A DNA stretch of 64,000 nt from DASQZK01 sp963771005 (GTDB lineage Bacteria; Bacteroidota; Bacteroidia; Bacteroidales; GCA-2748055), in NCBI GenBank assembly GCA_963771005.1, contig CAVYRO010000002.1:1054001-1118000 (forward strand), written 5' to 3'. Shown here in pieces: positions 37,401-46,292 of the stretch. The first letter of the stretch is position 1, and the number at the start of each line of letters is the position of its first letter. The notes beneath the pieces were generated by a model that had not been told where the DNA came from, searched no databases, and worked only from the letters and a program-made list of their open reading frames with translations. The translations under genes were made by a program, and so were the position numbers.

Positions 37401-37492
37401 TGCTGGGCGAAAATAGCCGGAAAGGTGAAAATCAGAACCAGGAAAAAGGTCAGTGTTTTCCTGATGATTCCCGGTATTCGGTTTGTGTTCAT
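34445..37492 (-). CDS. susC: SusC/RagA-type TonB-linked outer membrane transporter
   Basis: 1015 residues. Signal peptide to about residue 30 (IFAQQ). A carboxypeptidase-like domain follows (about 33-105; ITGKVTSADDGSILPGVNVIIKGT), then the plug with the SusC signature VVIGYGKVRKSDLSGSVS and EVLKDASATAIYGSRGANGVILITTK (in two parts around 120-230), then the barrel ending in YSIGLNISF with a terminal Phe. No STN domain, so this transporter does not signal through an anti-sigma; the locus uses the regulator at 39191. It imports oligosaccharides produced by the GH144-like enzymes. Confidence 0.95.
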   Translation of the reverse strand: MNTNRIPGIIRKTLTFFLVLIFTFPAIFAQQRQITGKVTSADDGSILPGVNVIIKGTTRGVITGLDGMYSIPVNPGDDTLLFSYIGFQDKTVAIDDKTEINVVLSVEAEALNEVVVIGYGKVRKSDLSGSVSTVKSGDITKITSQNPVQSLSGKVAGIHVANTSGAPGSSPEVRIRGVGTFNNSSPIYVVDGVILNDISFLNSEDIASVEVLKDASATAIYGSRGANGVILITTKSGEAGAKGTQFSFDAEYGMQQVEKRIDLLTGRQFAIISNEIRPGSYNNVDLVPNTDWQDLIFHIAPQQNYQFSVSGATDNDQYYVGIGYYGQEGIIDKSSYQRLSLRFNNTYHLTDNISFGNNITIVPHKQQNAPNVTYAAYRAQPLLVPYYDDGSYAVVFNVGNPLASLNYSNDHSNGARGVGNIFAEATVFKDFTLKSSFGMDAKLDRPVNFTPAYTVYNPDGTSSQQQNVLSDLTKKVEQSVSWLWENTVTYQKDFEKHSINAVAGYTMQRFTSENITLPGENLIRDQSQFWYIQPQNIYDPSNNVNKIQDIEDKVDNNQYYSMISYLFRANYTYDRRYVLTFTFRRDGSSKFAAGNRYGNFPSGAVAWNISREAFMENMNFLSNLKLRASYGLIGNEKIAYTDRYARVDPSLLAIFGVNEAALPASTFGQTGNPDLKWETTKQADAGLEIGVLDNKITGEFDYYNRKTEDILLQLLIPGTLGNGQGQKKAFNAASVLNTGLEYRVDYRGNAGKLSYSIGFLGSTVHNEVLAIGGSSGSDSVLLGGALGNGKQVTESRVGLPIGAFFGYKTNGIFQSQDELDAYPHTSNAGVGDLRFVDVNNDNKIDDKDRTYIGSPIPDFIFGLNLSATYMGFDLSLDFQGQTGNKIFNAKEMVRPDPYNFEAHVFNRWTGPGTSNTEPRPSFGGYNYEPSDRFVQDGSFFRFRTMILGYTLPGSLLDKLSMNNLRIYLKGTNLYTLTQYTGYTPEIASGTVINNQIDEGTYPPTRVYSIGLNISF

Positions 37493-37531
37493 GATAAGTA
37501 ATTTATAAAATATATTGACTTGAGTATAAGG

Positions 37532-37567
37532 AACATTCGATTCGAATTGTTCGATTTCTTAACAATT
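37532..37567. promoter_or_regulatory. Dyad elements upstream of susC
   Basis: Between the GH144 stop and the SusC start are two overlapping inverted repeats: AACATTCGA with TCGAATTGTT (37532-37551, one-base difference in length), and AATTGTT (37545-37551) with AACAATT (37561-37567). Such a dyad ahead of susC could be an operator for the LuxR-type regulator or an RNA hairpin in the operon. There is no binding evidence. Confidence 0.35.
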
Positions 37568-37568
37568 A

Positions 37569-38972
37569 TTACAGCCATCCCCCGGTGAAACCTGCCCGTT
37601 TCAAACCGCGGATTATATACTTGTTTTTTTTCATGATATTCCATATGAGTCCGGTCTGGTAATTTTCCATCTGTATAAGGATCGGTCCCTGGTCAATCCC
37701 AAGGTAATCGCGGTCAAACCAGCCATAGCTTCCATCGGGGTTCATGAAAGCCATATTGAATGCATCTCTGAAGCCATACTTCCCATAGAGTGAATCCCCG
37801 AATTGTTCCTTCATAGCCATGAGAGCGGGGATGCATTCATCAGGGGCAAAAGGCACGGATCCGCCGGCAGCCGTAGGGGCAATGGTCCCGTCATCAATTG
37901 TATCACGAACGCTCGCCCCCCTGGCCCGGTAAGTAAAAAATTTTCTCTCACCTGCAGAGGTCATCTGTGTAACGGAAGCCGGTCCGTCGCAGGCGGTGAG
38001 TCCCCAAATATTCCCGGAATAGGCTTTAAAACCGCCGGGATTATCCTTGCAATACTCCCGGTTGGATAACGTTGCCCTTCTTGAATTTTCGAAATAATCG
38101 ATACCGTGATTTTGCATAAAAGCATCGCGTATTCCACGGAAATCAATATACATCTGAGAATACTGATGCCCGAAGAGCGGAGTGAAATTCACCATTTCGT
38201 ACCCGTAAAAATCCGCCCATATATAAGTCCGGCACCAGGCGGCCCATGCACTGTCGCCGATGGGATGGGTGGGAGAACCCATAGCCATGATCAAAAGTAC
38301 CATGGCCTCATTATAACCGGTCCATTCAGCTTTCAAAAATCCTTTTCCCGGATGATATCCCATCGACATCGCTTCCCTGCCATTCATGGCCCAGTCCCAT
38401 TGAACCCGAAGGTAGAGGGAGTCGGCTAAACCGCGGATCCGCTTCTCCTGCGGATCGCTTCTGTCGAAATAAGACTGGCAGGAAAGAATGCCCGCCATCA
38501 ACAATCCCGTGTCTATTGTGGATAATTCGGTGTTCTGAAAACGCAGACCCTGTCCATAGGTGAGAAAATGGTAATAAAAACCTTTGTAGCCCGTGATCCC
38601 CGCAGAATCGGGACCCTGTTTTGAATTCCAGAACCATTCCAGCGTGTTAAGCACCCGTTCGGCACCCTGATTCCGGGTGATATAGCCGTTTTCGATACCA
38701 ACAAGATAAGAGGTCAGTCCAAAGCCGGTTGCAGCGATACTGGTAAAGCGCCGTGTGGGATACCTGTCGGGAATGCCCCAGGTAGGTTTGTCGACCTGCT
38801 CCCAGAAAAACGCAAATGTTCTCTTTTTGAGATCCGGAATAAAAATCTTCCTGTCATTGGTATCTCCGGCCCCTTTACGATTCCCTGTGCTGCATGAAAG
38901 CGATGAGATCCCCACAGCAATGATCGTAAGAAAGATGCGACTCCGGCTGCAGGTCTGTTTTTTCATTTCCAT
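37569..38972 (-). CDS. GH144-like (glucoamylase-domain) lipoprotein
   Basis: 467 residues. Either ATG (38970-38972 or 38964-38966) gives a lipoprotein signal ending in SSLSC. Almost all of the protein is the (alpha/alpha)6 catalytic domain: RTFAFFWEQVDKPTWG, FGLTSYLVGIENGYITR, STIDTGLLMAGILSCQ, and LGIDQGPILIQMENYQTGLIW near the end. These match the catalytic half of the gene at 29602, which has additional Ig domains, so the locus carries two paralogues. The family includes endo-beta-1,2-glucanases. It is transcribed first in the structural operon, 76 bases ahead of SusC. Confidence 0.9.
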   Translation of the reverse strand: MEMKKQTCSRSRIFLTIIAVGISSLSCSTGNRKGAGDTNDRKIFIPDLKKRTFAFFWEQVDKPTWGIPDRYPTRRFTSIAATGFGLTSYLVGIENGYITRNQGAERVLNTLEWFWNSKQGPDSAGITGYKGFYYHFLTYGQGLRFQNTELSTIDTGLLMAGILSCQSYFDRSDPQEKRIRGLADSLYLRVQWDWAMNGREAMSMGYHPGKGFLKAEWTGYNEAMVLLIMAMGSPTHPIGDSAWAAWCRTYIWADFYGYEMVNFTPLFGHQYSQMYIDFRGIRDAFMQNHGIDYFENSRRATLSNREYCKDNPGGFKAYSGNIWGLTACDGPASVTQMTSAGERKFFTYRARGASVRDTIDDGTIAPTAAGGSVPFAPDECIPALMAMKEQFGDSLYGKYGFRDAFNMAFMNPDGSYGWFDRDYLGIDQGPILIQMENYQTGLIWNIMKKNKYIIRGLKRAGFTGGWL

Positions 38973-39190
38973 AAGGATTGCACAGTTTTTAAGTAGAACA
39001 ACAAGGTAACCCTTTTGTCTAATTAACTGAAAATCTTTACTTTCACTTCAATACTTCATGTTATTAAACAGCATAATCCGGATTACATCATTACTACATC
39101 AATATAAAGATGATCCATGGAGATGAATAAAATCAATACCTGCAGAGAGTGATATTGTAGAAACATTTTATAAAGACGGCAAGCGTAAAA

Positions 39191-42058
39191 TCAGAAATTC
39201 ATCAGAAATTCAACAAGATTCTCCTGTGTATTAAGAAGAAGGTGCTTCCTCAGCCGGTATCTTCGAATTTCAATGCCCCTGACGGAGATATTCAGAAGGG
39301 GTGCGATTTCCTTGGAAGACAGGTTGAGGCGGAGATATGCGCAGAGTTTAAGGTCGCTGGGAGTCAATTCAGCATAGCTGGCTTTCAGTCGCATGAAGAA
39401 ATTCTCATGGGCCTGGTCGAAATGCATCTCGAAGATCCGCCAGTCGTCTTCCGAGGAAAGATTGGAATCGATAAGCCTTACCAGCTTATCGTAATGATAG
39501 TTGGGATAACGGCCGCCCAGCTCTTTCTTCTGGGCATTGATGGCGTCTTTTATTTTTATAAGCAGCTCATTCTTCTTCAGAATCGTCATGGTATAATTTG
39601 CAAGCTGTATATTTTTATGGGAAACCTCCGATTGAAGCTTCTCATTCTTCAGCCTTATGATATCCTGTTCCGCTATGACTTTATCACGATATCTTTTTTC
39701 CTTCTCAAGGGTCTGCATCCGGATTGTATGTTTCATAAGCCGCCTTGTGAAGAGAATTCTGAAAAACAGCAGTAATGCGAAAAAAAGGCATGTATAGACG
39801 ATCAGGGCTGCTATTGAAGCATACCATGGCCTCTTTATCCGCAGGCTGAAAGTGACGGGATCGCTGCTATTTCCGTCGCCTCCCAAGGTCTTTACGGCAA
39901 AACGATATTCACCTGCCGGCAACCTGGTATACATAATCTTTGATTGGCCTGACCAATCCGACCAGAGATTGTCGAATCCCGAAAGGCGGTAGCTGAAAAC
40001 CGGGTCGACGCAGACCTGGTCGGACGAAATATAAAATTCAACATTTCCGAAGGAATAGGGAAGATCAAGTGAAGTGCGCTTCTCCCCTGCAGGAAGAATG
40101 TAATACCGTTTTCGCCGGTCGGACGCCCTGACCATGGTGATCAGGGGCCGGCGTTCTGCATATGTGGCAGCAGAATCCCTTTCATGGTAAAGGGCAAATC
40201 CATTATCGAGACAGATCAGGTACAAATCCTTCTTTAAAATGTATATTCCGCCCTGTCCCGACCCAAGGGAAGCTCCCTGCAAGGAAAGGTCATAGGAAAA
40301 GATCCGGCGGGCATTCCCGTTATAGATTCTGAATAAAGCCACACTGTTTCCCGCAATACACCAATACTTATCATTTCCCATGGCGACAATCCTATCCGAT
40401 GCGGCAAATCCACCCAATTCGCGATTCAGTGATTCGAACGGAACGATAGTATCGGCCAGGTCATTGTAGGTATATATTTTTTTCCGGGTACAGAAAACTA
40501 CCCGATTATCGACATTGGCCACCATGATATGACGTTCCGAAGGAAGTCCCTCCTTCTTGCCAAAATAACGGGCGGATTCCACCCTTGTAAATCCGGCATC
40601 AAACCGCAGCCTGTAAAGCCCTTTGCTTGCATGGGAGGCCCATATATAACCAGAATGATCTGCCTCAAATACGGGTACCGGTTCATAAAATCCAGGGATG
40701 ACATGTGAAAAGGTCCATTCGCTCCCGGATCTTTTGTAGACAGAAAAGACACTGTAACTGCTCTGCAGGAGGATATCGCCCCGGAAAGTACCAAACTTTC
40801 GGATGGCATATCCGCCGTTGATGGCGGAGATGCGCTGAGGCTTTCCGTTTATTATCCTGAAGGTTCCGTTCGTATGACCGCAAATCAATTCCCCGTCGAT
40901 CACGCTCAGGTCCCATACCTGTCCCTGTGTGCCATCTACAATTTCAGGATGTGAATATCCGGTTGAAGGATCATCCAGGTAGCGGAAAACGCCCTGATTA
41001 GTCCCCACCCATAAGGTATCACCTGTAAGTGCGCCTGCAAATACCGTCCTCCTGTTGCGTGAAGGGTCCATATAGAAGGAGAGTGGATTGTCGAGGGTGA
41101 TGAAATCGACGCCCCTGTCCAGTCCGGCCCAAAAAGAATGATTTTTCACGGAACGAAGTGCAAGTACGGTATTGTTCTGAAGAAAATTATCGGTATTGAG
41201 GTGCTCCCTCAGGCTGCCATCCGGATTCAGGATAAAGATCCCGTCGACGATCGTGCCGATGATCAGCAAACTGTCAAGGGTAATCCCGTTATTTACCTCC
41301 GATTCCCTGATCAGGGCATTCACAGGCTTTTCGAGAGGACGGAAAGTTTTCCCGTCCATAACGAAAAGTCCTGCCGATGAAGAACCAACGAGGAAAGCGC
41401 TCTTCCCGAAAGGGAGTATAGTCTTGACCTCATCCCCGGCGAGAATTTCACTTCCGCGAACGGGAAAAAGACTATCGTCCTTCATTTCGTAAAGACCATC
41501 CCCAACCTTATGGACAAACATCCGTTCCCGGGCCTCCATCAATAATACGATGGTGCCTCCCGGATCGATTACTTTCACTGATTCGCCGTTATAAACATAG
41601 ATATGGGAGAACGACTGAAAATAAACCTTGCCCTTATGGATAACGATACGCCAGATCTCATCATTATGAAGGTTTACCTTCTTCATCCGGATGCTCAGGG
41701 AAGTGTAATCGAAAAATCCCTGGCTGTTCATGGAGAAAAAACCGAATTCTTCAAAGGCGCCGACGTAGATCTTCCCACTGTCCCCGGCGGCGACGGAGCG
41801 AACGACCATATCATCCGGCATGTGAAAGATATCCCAGTTGGCGCCGTCAAACTTCAGCAAACCCTGGTTGTTGCCGATATAGACTATCCCTGAAGCGTCG
41901 ACATCAACGGACCAGTTCTGATTTCCTCCCGTATAGTCGCTCTTATTAAAATTGATCACAAAAGATTTACCGTCGAAATCGGCGGGCAGGGAGTAGGAAG
42001 ATGATGTGGCACTAAGAAAAAAAACCACGAAAAATAAGAGGATCCGGTGTTTATACAT
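39191..42058 (-). CDS. Membrane-spanning propeller/Y_Y_Y regulator with LuxR-type DNA-binding domain
   Basis: 955 residues. Signal peptide (about 1-24), then a periplasmic double beta-propeller of two-component-regulator repeats (about 40-680; repeats such as IWRIVIHKGKVYFQS, DTLWVGTNQGVFRYL), a Y_Y_Y domain (about 685-755; YRLSGFDNLWSDWS ... LPAGEYRFAVK), one transmembrane helix (about 765-790), a coiled coil (about 795-845), and a C-terminal LuxR/GerE helix-turn-helix (about 893-950; LTPSDLKLCAYLRLNLSSKEIAPLLNISV in parts). It lacks histidine kinase and receiver domains, unlike a hybrid two-component system. It should bind a glycan fragment outside and act directly on PUL promoters. Last gene to the right of the PUL, same strand. 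Confidence 0.9.
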   Translation of the reverse strand: MYKHRILLFFVVFFLSATSSSYSLPADFDGKSFVINFNKSDYTGGNQNWSVDVDASGIVYIGNNQGLLKFDGANWDIFHMPDDMVVRSVAAGDSGKIYVGAFEEFGFFSMNSQGFFDYTSLSIRMKKVNLHNDEIWRIVIHKGKVYFQSFSHIYVYNGESVKVIDPGGTIVLLMEARERMFVHKVGDGLYEMKDDSLFPVRGSEILAGDEVKTILPFGKSAFLVGSSSAGLFVMDGKTFRPLEKPVNALIRESEVNNGITLDSLLIIGTIVDGIFILNPDGSLREHLNTDNFLQNNTVLALRSVKNHSFWAGLDRGVDFITLDNPLSFYMDPSRNRRTVFAGALTGDTLWVGTNQGVFRYLDDPSTGYSHPEIVDGTQGQVWDLSVIDGELICGHTNGTFRIINGKPQRISAINGGYAIRKFGTFRGDILLQSSYSVFSVYKRSGSEWTFSHVIPGFYEPVPVFEADHSGYIWASHASKGLYRLRFDAGFTRVESARYFGKKEGLPSERHIMVANVDNRVVFCTRKKIYTYNDLADTIVPFESLNRELGGFAASDRIVAMGNDKYWCIAGNSVALFRIYNGNARRIFSYDLSLQGASLGSGQGGIYILKKDLYLICLDNGFALYHERDSAATYAERRPLITMVRASDRRKRYYILPAGEKRTSLDLPYSFGNVEFYISSDQVCVDPVFSYRLSGFDNLWSDWSGQSKIMYTRLPAGEYRFAVKTLGGDGNSSDPVTFSLRIKRPWYASIAALIVYTCLFFALLLFFRILFTRRLMKHTIRMQTLEKEKRYRDKVIAEQDIIRLKNEKLQSEVSHKNIQLANYTMTILKKNELLIKIKDAINAQKKELGGRYPNYHYDKLVRLIDSNLSSEDDWRIFEMHFDQAHENFFMRLKASYAELTPSDLKLCAYLRLNLSSKEIAPLLNISVRGIEIRRYRLRKHLLLNTQENLVEFLMNF

Positions 42059-42140
42059 CCCTTGGGAATTAAATCCATAATTTACCGGAAAAAAATCAGG
42101 AAAACAAAATCAATGTCGTTTAGCCGAAGACTGCGGTAAT

Positions 42141-42806
42141 TCAGACGAATTCCCCCGTTTTTGCATCCACTACCTGGTAATTTTTATCGATAATGAGATC
42201 CGCCATAGGTTTCAGGGAATGGACATTCTGATGTTCCCGTTCAAGTACAGCAGTACGGAATTCATCCAGTTTTTCCTTTTCACGCTGGATCTGGTTGATT
42301 TTTGTTTCGTGATAATCGAGATCGATAAATACCCTCAGATCTATCCCGTCCGCCTTCAGGGCATAAAGCCCGTCGATGACCAGAAGGTCGATCTTTTTAA
42401 AATCCGTGATGAGCTTATCCACCTGTTCGGGGATGATATCGATGCACGGCATCATAGATTCCCGGTCTTCTTTGAAATCCTGTATGTTCCGCTGGATCAG
42501 GTTCCAGTCATACTCATGGATCCCGACAGTATCGATTCCCTGTACCCTTCTCCACTCCGATCTAAGCAGGGGCGGAACCATGTAGTAATCGTCGGCATGA
42601 AGGATTTTTACCCTGATATGTTCCTCTTTGAGTCTCTTTGCCAGGGAATGGGAAACTTCTGACTTTCCTGCGCCCGATTCACCGGATATACCTACTATGA
42701 ACTTATAGCCTTTACTAAATTTGTCGCGTTCCTGAATGACCTTTTTAGCGATCGCTTCTGCAGCGGCCTTATGCATTTCACCAATTATGAGAATATCACC
42801 AAGCAT
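42141..42806 (-). CDS. Uridine kinase-like P-loop protein
   Basis: 221 residues. The Walker A motif is GISGESGAGKSEVS (about 38-51), and LHADDYYMVPP holds the family's catalytic Asp region. The Walker B-like strand is LLVIDGLYAL near 138-147, and the lid region REKEKLDEFR follows. The fold is that of uridine kinase/phosphoribulokinase. It lies 72 bases after the GH65 fusion gene on the same strand, so a role on a sugar substrate is possible. The substrate is not certain. Confidence 0.82.
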   Translation of the reverse strand: MLGDILIIGEMHKAAAEAIAKKVIQERDKFSKGYKFIVGISGESGAGKSEVSHSLAKRLKEEHIRVKILHADDYYMVPPLLRSEWRRVQGIDTVGIHEYDWNLIQRNIQDFKEDRESMMPCIDIIPEQVDKLITDFKKIDLLVIDGLYALKADGIDLRVFIDLDYHETKINQIQREKEKLDEFRTAVLEREHQNVHSLKPMADLIIDKNYQVVDAKTGEFV

Positions 42807-42878
42807 ATAGAAATGGAGTTATTTTGAGCCCAAAAATAAAAGCATTTCTTAAGAATAACCCTATTTAATGATTTTTTT

Positions 42879-45800
42879 TTAAAATGCGATGGCTAATGTA
42901 CGGCTGCTCTCCAGTTCATATTTATTCCCTTTTACAATAATCCAGCCCGGAGTGCCCTCCTCTGAGTGGTAATAGATGCTCACTTCTCCGGATGTGATAT
43001 TAAAATGGTATTGATCCCCGTTGAAATTGAAATTAAAACTCATTTTTTTCCAGGCTTCGGGAAGCGACGGATCCAGTCGAAGGATAGCTCCGTGCCAGTT
43101 AAGCCCGGCAAATATGGTCAGGGCGTTGAGAACGGTGCTTCCCATAACCCCGACGTGTATGCCTTCTCCCGTGGTTCCTCCCTGGATATCGTTGTAATCG
43201 CTGGTGAGGGCTTCCATGTATAATTCACGGCTCAGGTTTTCCTTCCCGGTCAGCCCTGCCAGGTAAGCATGAACAACCCTGCTTAAGGTTGATCCGTGCG
43301 AAGTTCTTTTAAAATAATAATCGAAATTTTTTCTTAGAATATCTTCTTTTATATCATACCCCAAGTCCTTCATCAGGTGAATGACTTCATCCCTGTCAAG
43401 ATTGTAAAAGATCATAAGCAAATCGGCCTGCTTGTCCACTTTATAATCATCCGGAGAATTTCCCTCTGCTTTCAATATCCTGTCCATCCGGTGAATGTCA
43501 TCATACTTTTCCTTATAGGCATCCCAGTCAAGCTCCTTTAGTCCGAAGTAGCCGTCGTACTGTTCAATGATCCCGTCATTGTCAATGTTCAGCTTCATGT
43601 TACGGGTCATATCCTTCCATTTTACCAGCTCCTCTTTCCTTAAAAGAATCTTTTCGATAACCCGCTGCCTTTCATGAATATCGAGTTGGTCCAGGAATTC
43701 GAATGCAGTTTTCATCAGCCAGGCCGTCATTAGATTTATGTAGGCATTGTCCCTGAAGCCCCCTTCATCCGCCTCCGGGTATTTCTCATGGAATTCGTCA
43801 GGTCCCATTACTTTATCTATGGAATACCTTCCGGTTTTCTCGTCTTTCTCAGCCTTTGAAGCCCAGAAGCGGCAGATCTCGAAAAACATCTCCGCACCGT
43901 ACTGGTTCATAAAATCCTGGTCACCCGTAATCTTCCAATACTGCCAGATATTGTAAGCCACCGCCGAAGAGATATGTCTCTGGAGTGAGCTGTAATCGGG
44001 TCCCCATTCGCCCGATACAGGATTCAGATGCACGATCTGGGATTCTTCCCTCCCATCGCTCCCGCTCTGCCAGGGGAACATGGCTCCTTCATAATCGTGT
44101 TCCTGTGCATATTTTCGGGCCTGGTTAAGCCGGCGATACCGGTACATGAGGACGGCGCGGGCAGTTTCGGGGAAATGGGTGATAAAAAAAGGAAGAACGT
44201 ACAACTCATCCCAAAATATATGCCCCCTGTAGGCTTCGCCATGAAGGCCGCGCGCGGGGATGCCGGCATCCAGCTGTTTGTGGTGAGGTGAAGTCGTCAC
44301 CAGTAGATGGTAAATATGAAGCCTTAACAGCATCTGGGAATAACGGTCGCCGAAGATCTCCACATCGGCCTCCTGCCACATCGATTTCCAGGCTTCCGTG
44401 CTCGCCTCGAAAATCTCTTCAAAACCATCCGCAGTTGACAGCTGGTCAACCACGGCACCGAGGGGATTGTTTACTTCAAAATCCCTGGAATTATGAATGC
44501 AGACCAGTTTTTGGAGCCTTAGGCATTCATCTTTCTTTACATCGGCAATGAAGAAGGAGGTTACCTTTCCTTTCCCCGGCTGAAATGAATCACGCGTTAT
44601 GGTTCTTCCATCAAGAGTCACCTCGAGCTTCTGCGCCACTGAAACGGTGATATCGGATTGATTGGTTTTTACAATGACATAATCCAGGCCATTCATCGTT
44701 CCCCTGTCAAGCTGATCGAGGTGGTGCTGATCAAGCTCGCTGTACCGTTCCACACCCTCGTTGATTAGATTTCCGTCGAGTGCCGAAAACAATTCAAGCC
44801 TGCCGGAATAATTTAAAGGGGTAACCGAATATTCCAGTTCCCCGAGATGCGGGTCCGCCATACTGACGATCCGGCGTGATCCCACAAGTGTTTTTTTTCC
44901 GTCTTCATGATTTACGATCAGTGAACGGTACAACATTCCCGTCTTCAGGTCAAGCCTGCGTTCAATAAGACTGAACGGGTGGCGGTTAGGATCAAACCAT
45001 TCACCACCCTCAACCCTGAAATTCACGGGAAGCCAGTTGATAAAATTAACAAAATCCTCGTTTTCAACCCACCGGTCACTTACCTTGGATTTCCTACGGT
45101 TATAAAAACCGGTCATATAGCTGGCCGGGTAGTTATATTTACCGGCAGTTGACTCTTCCATGGCCCCGCGGGTGGCAAAAAATCCGTTTCCTGTAGTCAG
45201 CAAAGCTTCTCTCACCTTTTCCTTTTCCCTGTCATAATCTTTGTAAAGGACCGACCACTTCATCTGCTCCAGGTCATTTCCAAACCAGCGGTCTATCGCC
45301 TCAATGCCGCCAAGGTCTCCGATATCCTCCACAACGATATCGGCGCCATTTTTTCGTAACTCCTCCAGGTTTCCTTCCCGGGCTATTCCAAGGGTGAGTC
45401 CAAATCCTCCTGCCTTCCCGGCCTGGACTCCGCTGACTGCATCCTCCACAACCACAGACCTGTCGTATGCCATACCAAGATTATCGCATGCCGTTGTGAA
45501 TATATCGGGTTCGGGTTTCCCCTTTAGTCCAAGCTCGGCTGAGACGATCCCGTCAACGCGGGTCTCGAAAAGACCCAGTAATCCCGATGTTTCCAGGACT
45601 TTTTTACAGTTCTTGCTCGAAGATGCCACACCTACCCTGATGCCTTCGTCTTTCAGCTTCCGAATAAAAGCAACACTGCTATCATAAACCTCCACCCCCT
45701 CCTTTTCAAGTATATCCGTGAAATAGTTGTTTTTCCTGTTACCCAGCCCGCAAACCGTCTCCTTCTCCGGGGAATCTGAAGGATCGCCGTACGGGATGCT

Positions 45801-46034
45801 GATATCCCTCGATTTCAAAAAATCCGCTACACCTTTATATCTCGGTTTGCCGTCAACATAAGGCAGGTAATCCTTTTCGTGGGTAAATTCGTTGTAGGTC
45901 TCGTCGTACTCCTTTTCCCTGTATTTTAAATAATCATTGAACATCCTTGTCCATGCCGCAGAATGGACAAGAGCTGTTTTGGTAATAACGCCGTCAAGAT
46001 CAAATATAACGGCGTCAAAAAAGTGGTTTTTCAT
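42879..46034 (-). CDS. Beta-phosphoglucomutase/GH65 disaccharide phosphorylase fusion
   Basis: 1051 residues from the ATG at 46032-46034; a longer frame to 46193 lacks family sequence. Residues 1-240 are a HAD phosphatase-fold beta-phosphoglucomutase: AVIFDLDGVITKTALVH with the nucleophile Asp, VGVASSSKNCKKVL, and GKPEPDIF ... VVEDAVSGVQAGKAGG. Residues about 270-1050 are GH65: KVMGPDEFHEKYPEADEGGFRDNAY holds the general acid Glu, and KQADLLMIFYNL and SHGSTLSRVVHAYLAG are phosphate- and sugar-site motifs. GH65 enzymes phosphorolyse alpha-disaccharides to beta-glucose 1-phosphate, which the fused mutase would turn into glucose 6-phosphate. Divergent from trehalose synthase, so trehalose or trehalose 6-phosphate is the likely substrate (inference). 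Confidence 0.92.
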   Translation of the reverse strand: MKNHFFDAVIFDLDGVITKTALVHSAAWTRMFNDYLKYREKEYDETYNEFTHEKDYLPYVDGKPRYKGVADFLKSRDISIPYGDPSDSPEKETVCGLGNRKNNYFTDILEKEGVEVYDSSVAFIRKLKDEGIRVGVASSSKNCKKVLETSGLLGLFETRVDGIVSAELGLKGKPEPDIFTTACDNLGMAYDRSVVVEDAVSGVQAGKAGGFGLTLGIAREGNLEELRKNGADIVVEDIGDLGGIEAIDRWFGNDLEQMKWSVLYKDYDREKEKVREALLTTGNGFFATRGAMEESTAGKYNYPASYMTGFYNRRKSKVSDRWVENEDFVNFINWLPVNFRVEGGEWFDPNRHPFSLIERRLDLKTGMLYRSLIVNHEDGKKTLVGSRRIVSMADPHLGELEYSVTPLNYSGRLELFSALDGNLINEGVERYSELDQHHLDQLDRGTMNGLDYVIVKTNQSDITVSVAQKLEVTLDGRTITRDSFQPGKGKVTSFFIADVKKDECLRLQKLVCIHNSRDFEVNNPLGAVVDQLSTADGFEEIFEASTEAWKSMWQEADVEIFGDRYSQMLLRLHIYHLLVTTSPHHKQLDAGIPARGLHGEAYRGHIFWDELYVLPFFITHFPETARAVLMYRYRRLNQARKYAQEHDYEGAMFPWQSGSDGREESQIVHLNPVSGEWGPDYSSLQRHISSAVAYNIWQYWKITGDQDFMNQYGAEMFFEICRFWASKAEKDEKTGRYSIDKVMGPDEFHEKYPEADEGGFRDNAYINLMTAWLMKTAFEFLDQLDIHERQRVIEKILLRKEELVKWKDMTRNMKLNIDNDGIIEQYDGYFGLKELDWDAYKEKYDDIHRMDRILKAEGNSPDDYKVDKQADLLMIFYNLDRDEVIHLMKDLGYDIKEDILRKNFDYYFKRTSHGSTLSRVVHAYLAGLTGKENLSRELYMEALTSDYNDIQGGTTGEGIHVGVMGSTVLNALTIFAGLNWHGAILRLDPSLPEAWKKMSFNFNFNGDQYHFNITSGEVSIYYHSEEGTPGWIIVKGNKYELESSRTLAIAF

Positions 46035-46292
46035 AACTGAAATATCTTTTTGTTGGATTGAAATATATCGGGTTGAACCTAAAAAACAACAAACAATGAT
46101 AAACTGCGGCAACGGGAAATGGGACGGGCATGAAGATGTATAATAAAGAGCGCGACATTGAATATATTGGTTTTTTTCCGGAAAGTCGCTCAATATCCGG
46201 AATTATGAACTTTCCAATGAATTAAAACGTTTCGGCCCTTTGAATTGTTGAACTATTAGCGTTATTTTATACTAATACCAATACGGTTAAGC
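46035..46292. promoter_or_regulatory. Divergent promoter region of the trehalose module
   Basis: 258 bases between the starts of the GH65 fusion (minus) and the trehalose 6-phosphate synthase/phosphatase (plus). It is AT-rich near 46140-46290. I could not place promoter boxes with confidence. Divergent synthesis and breakdown genes sharing one control region suggest opposite regulation. Confidence 0.45.
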
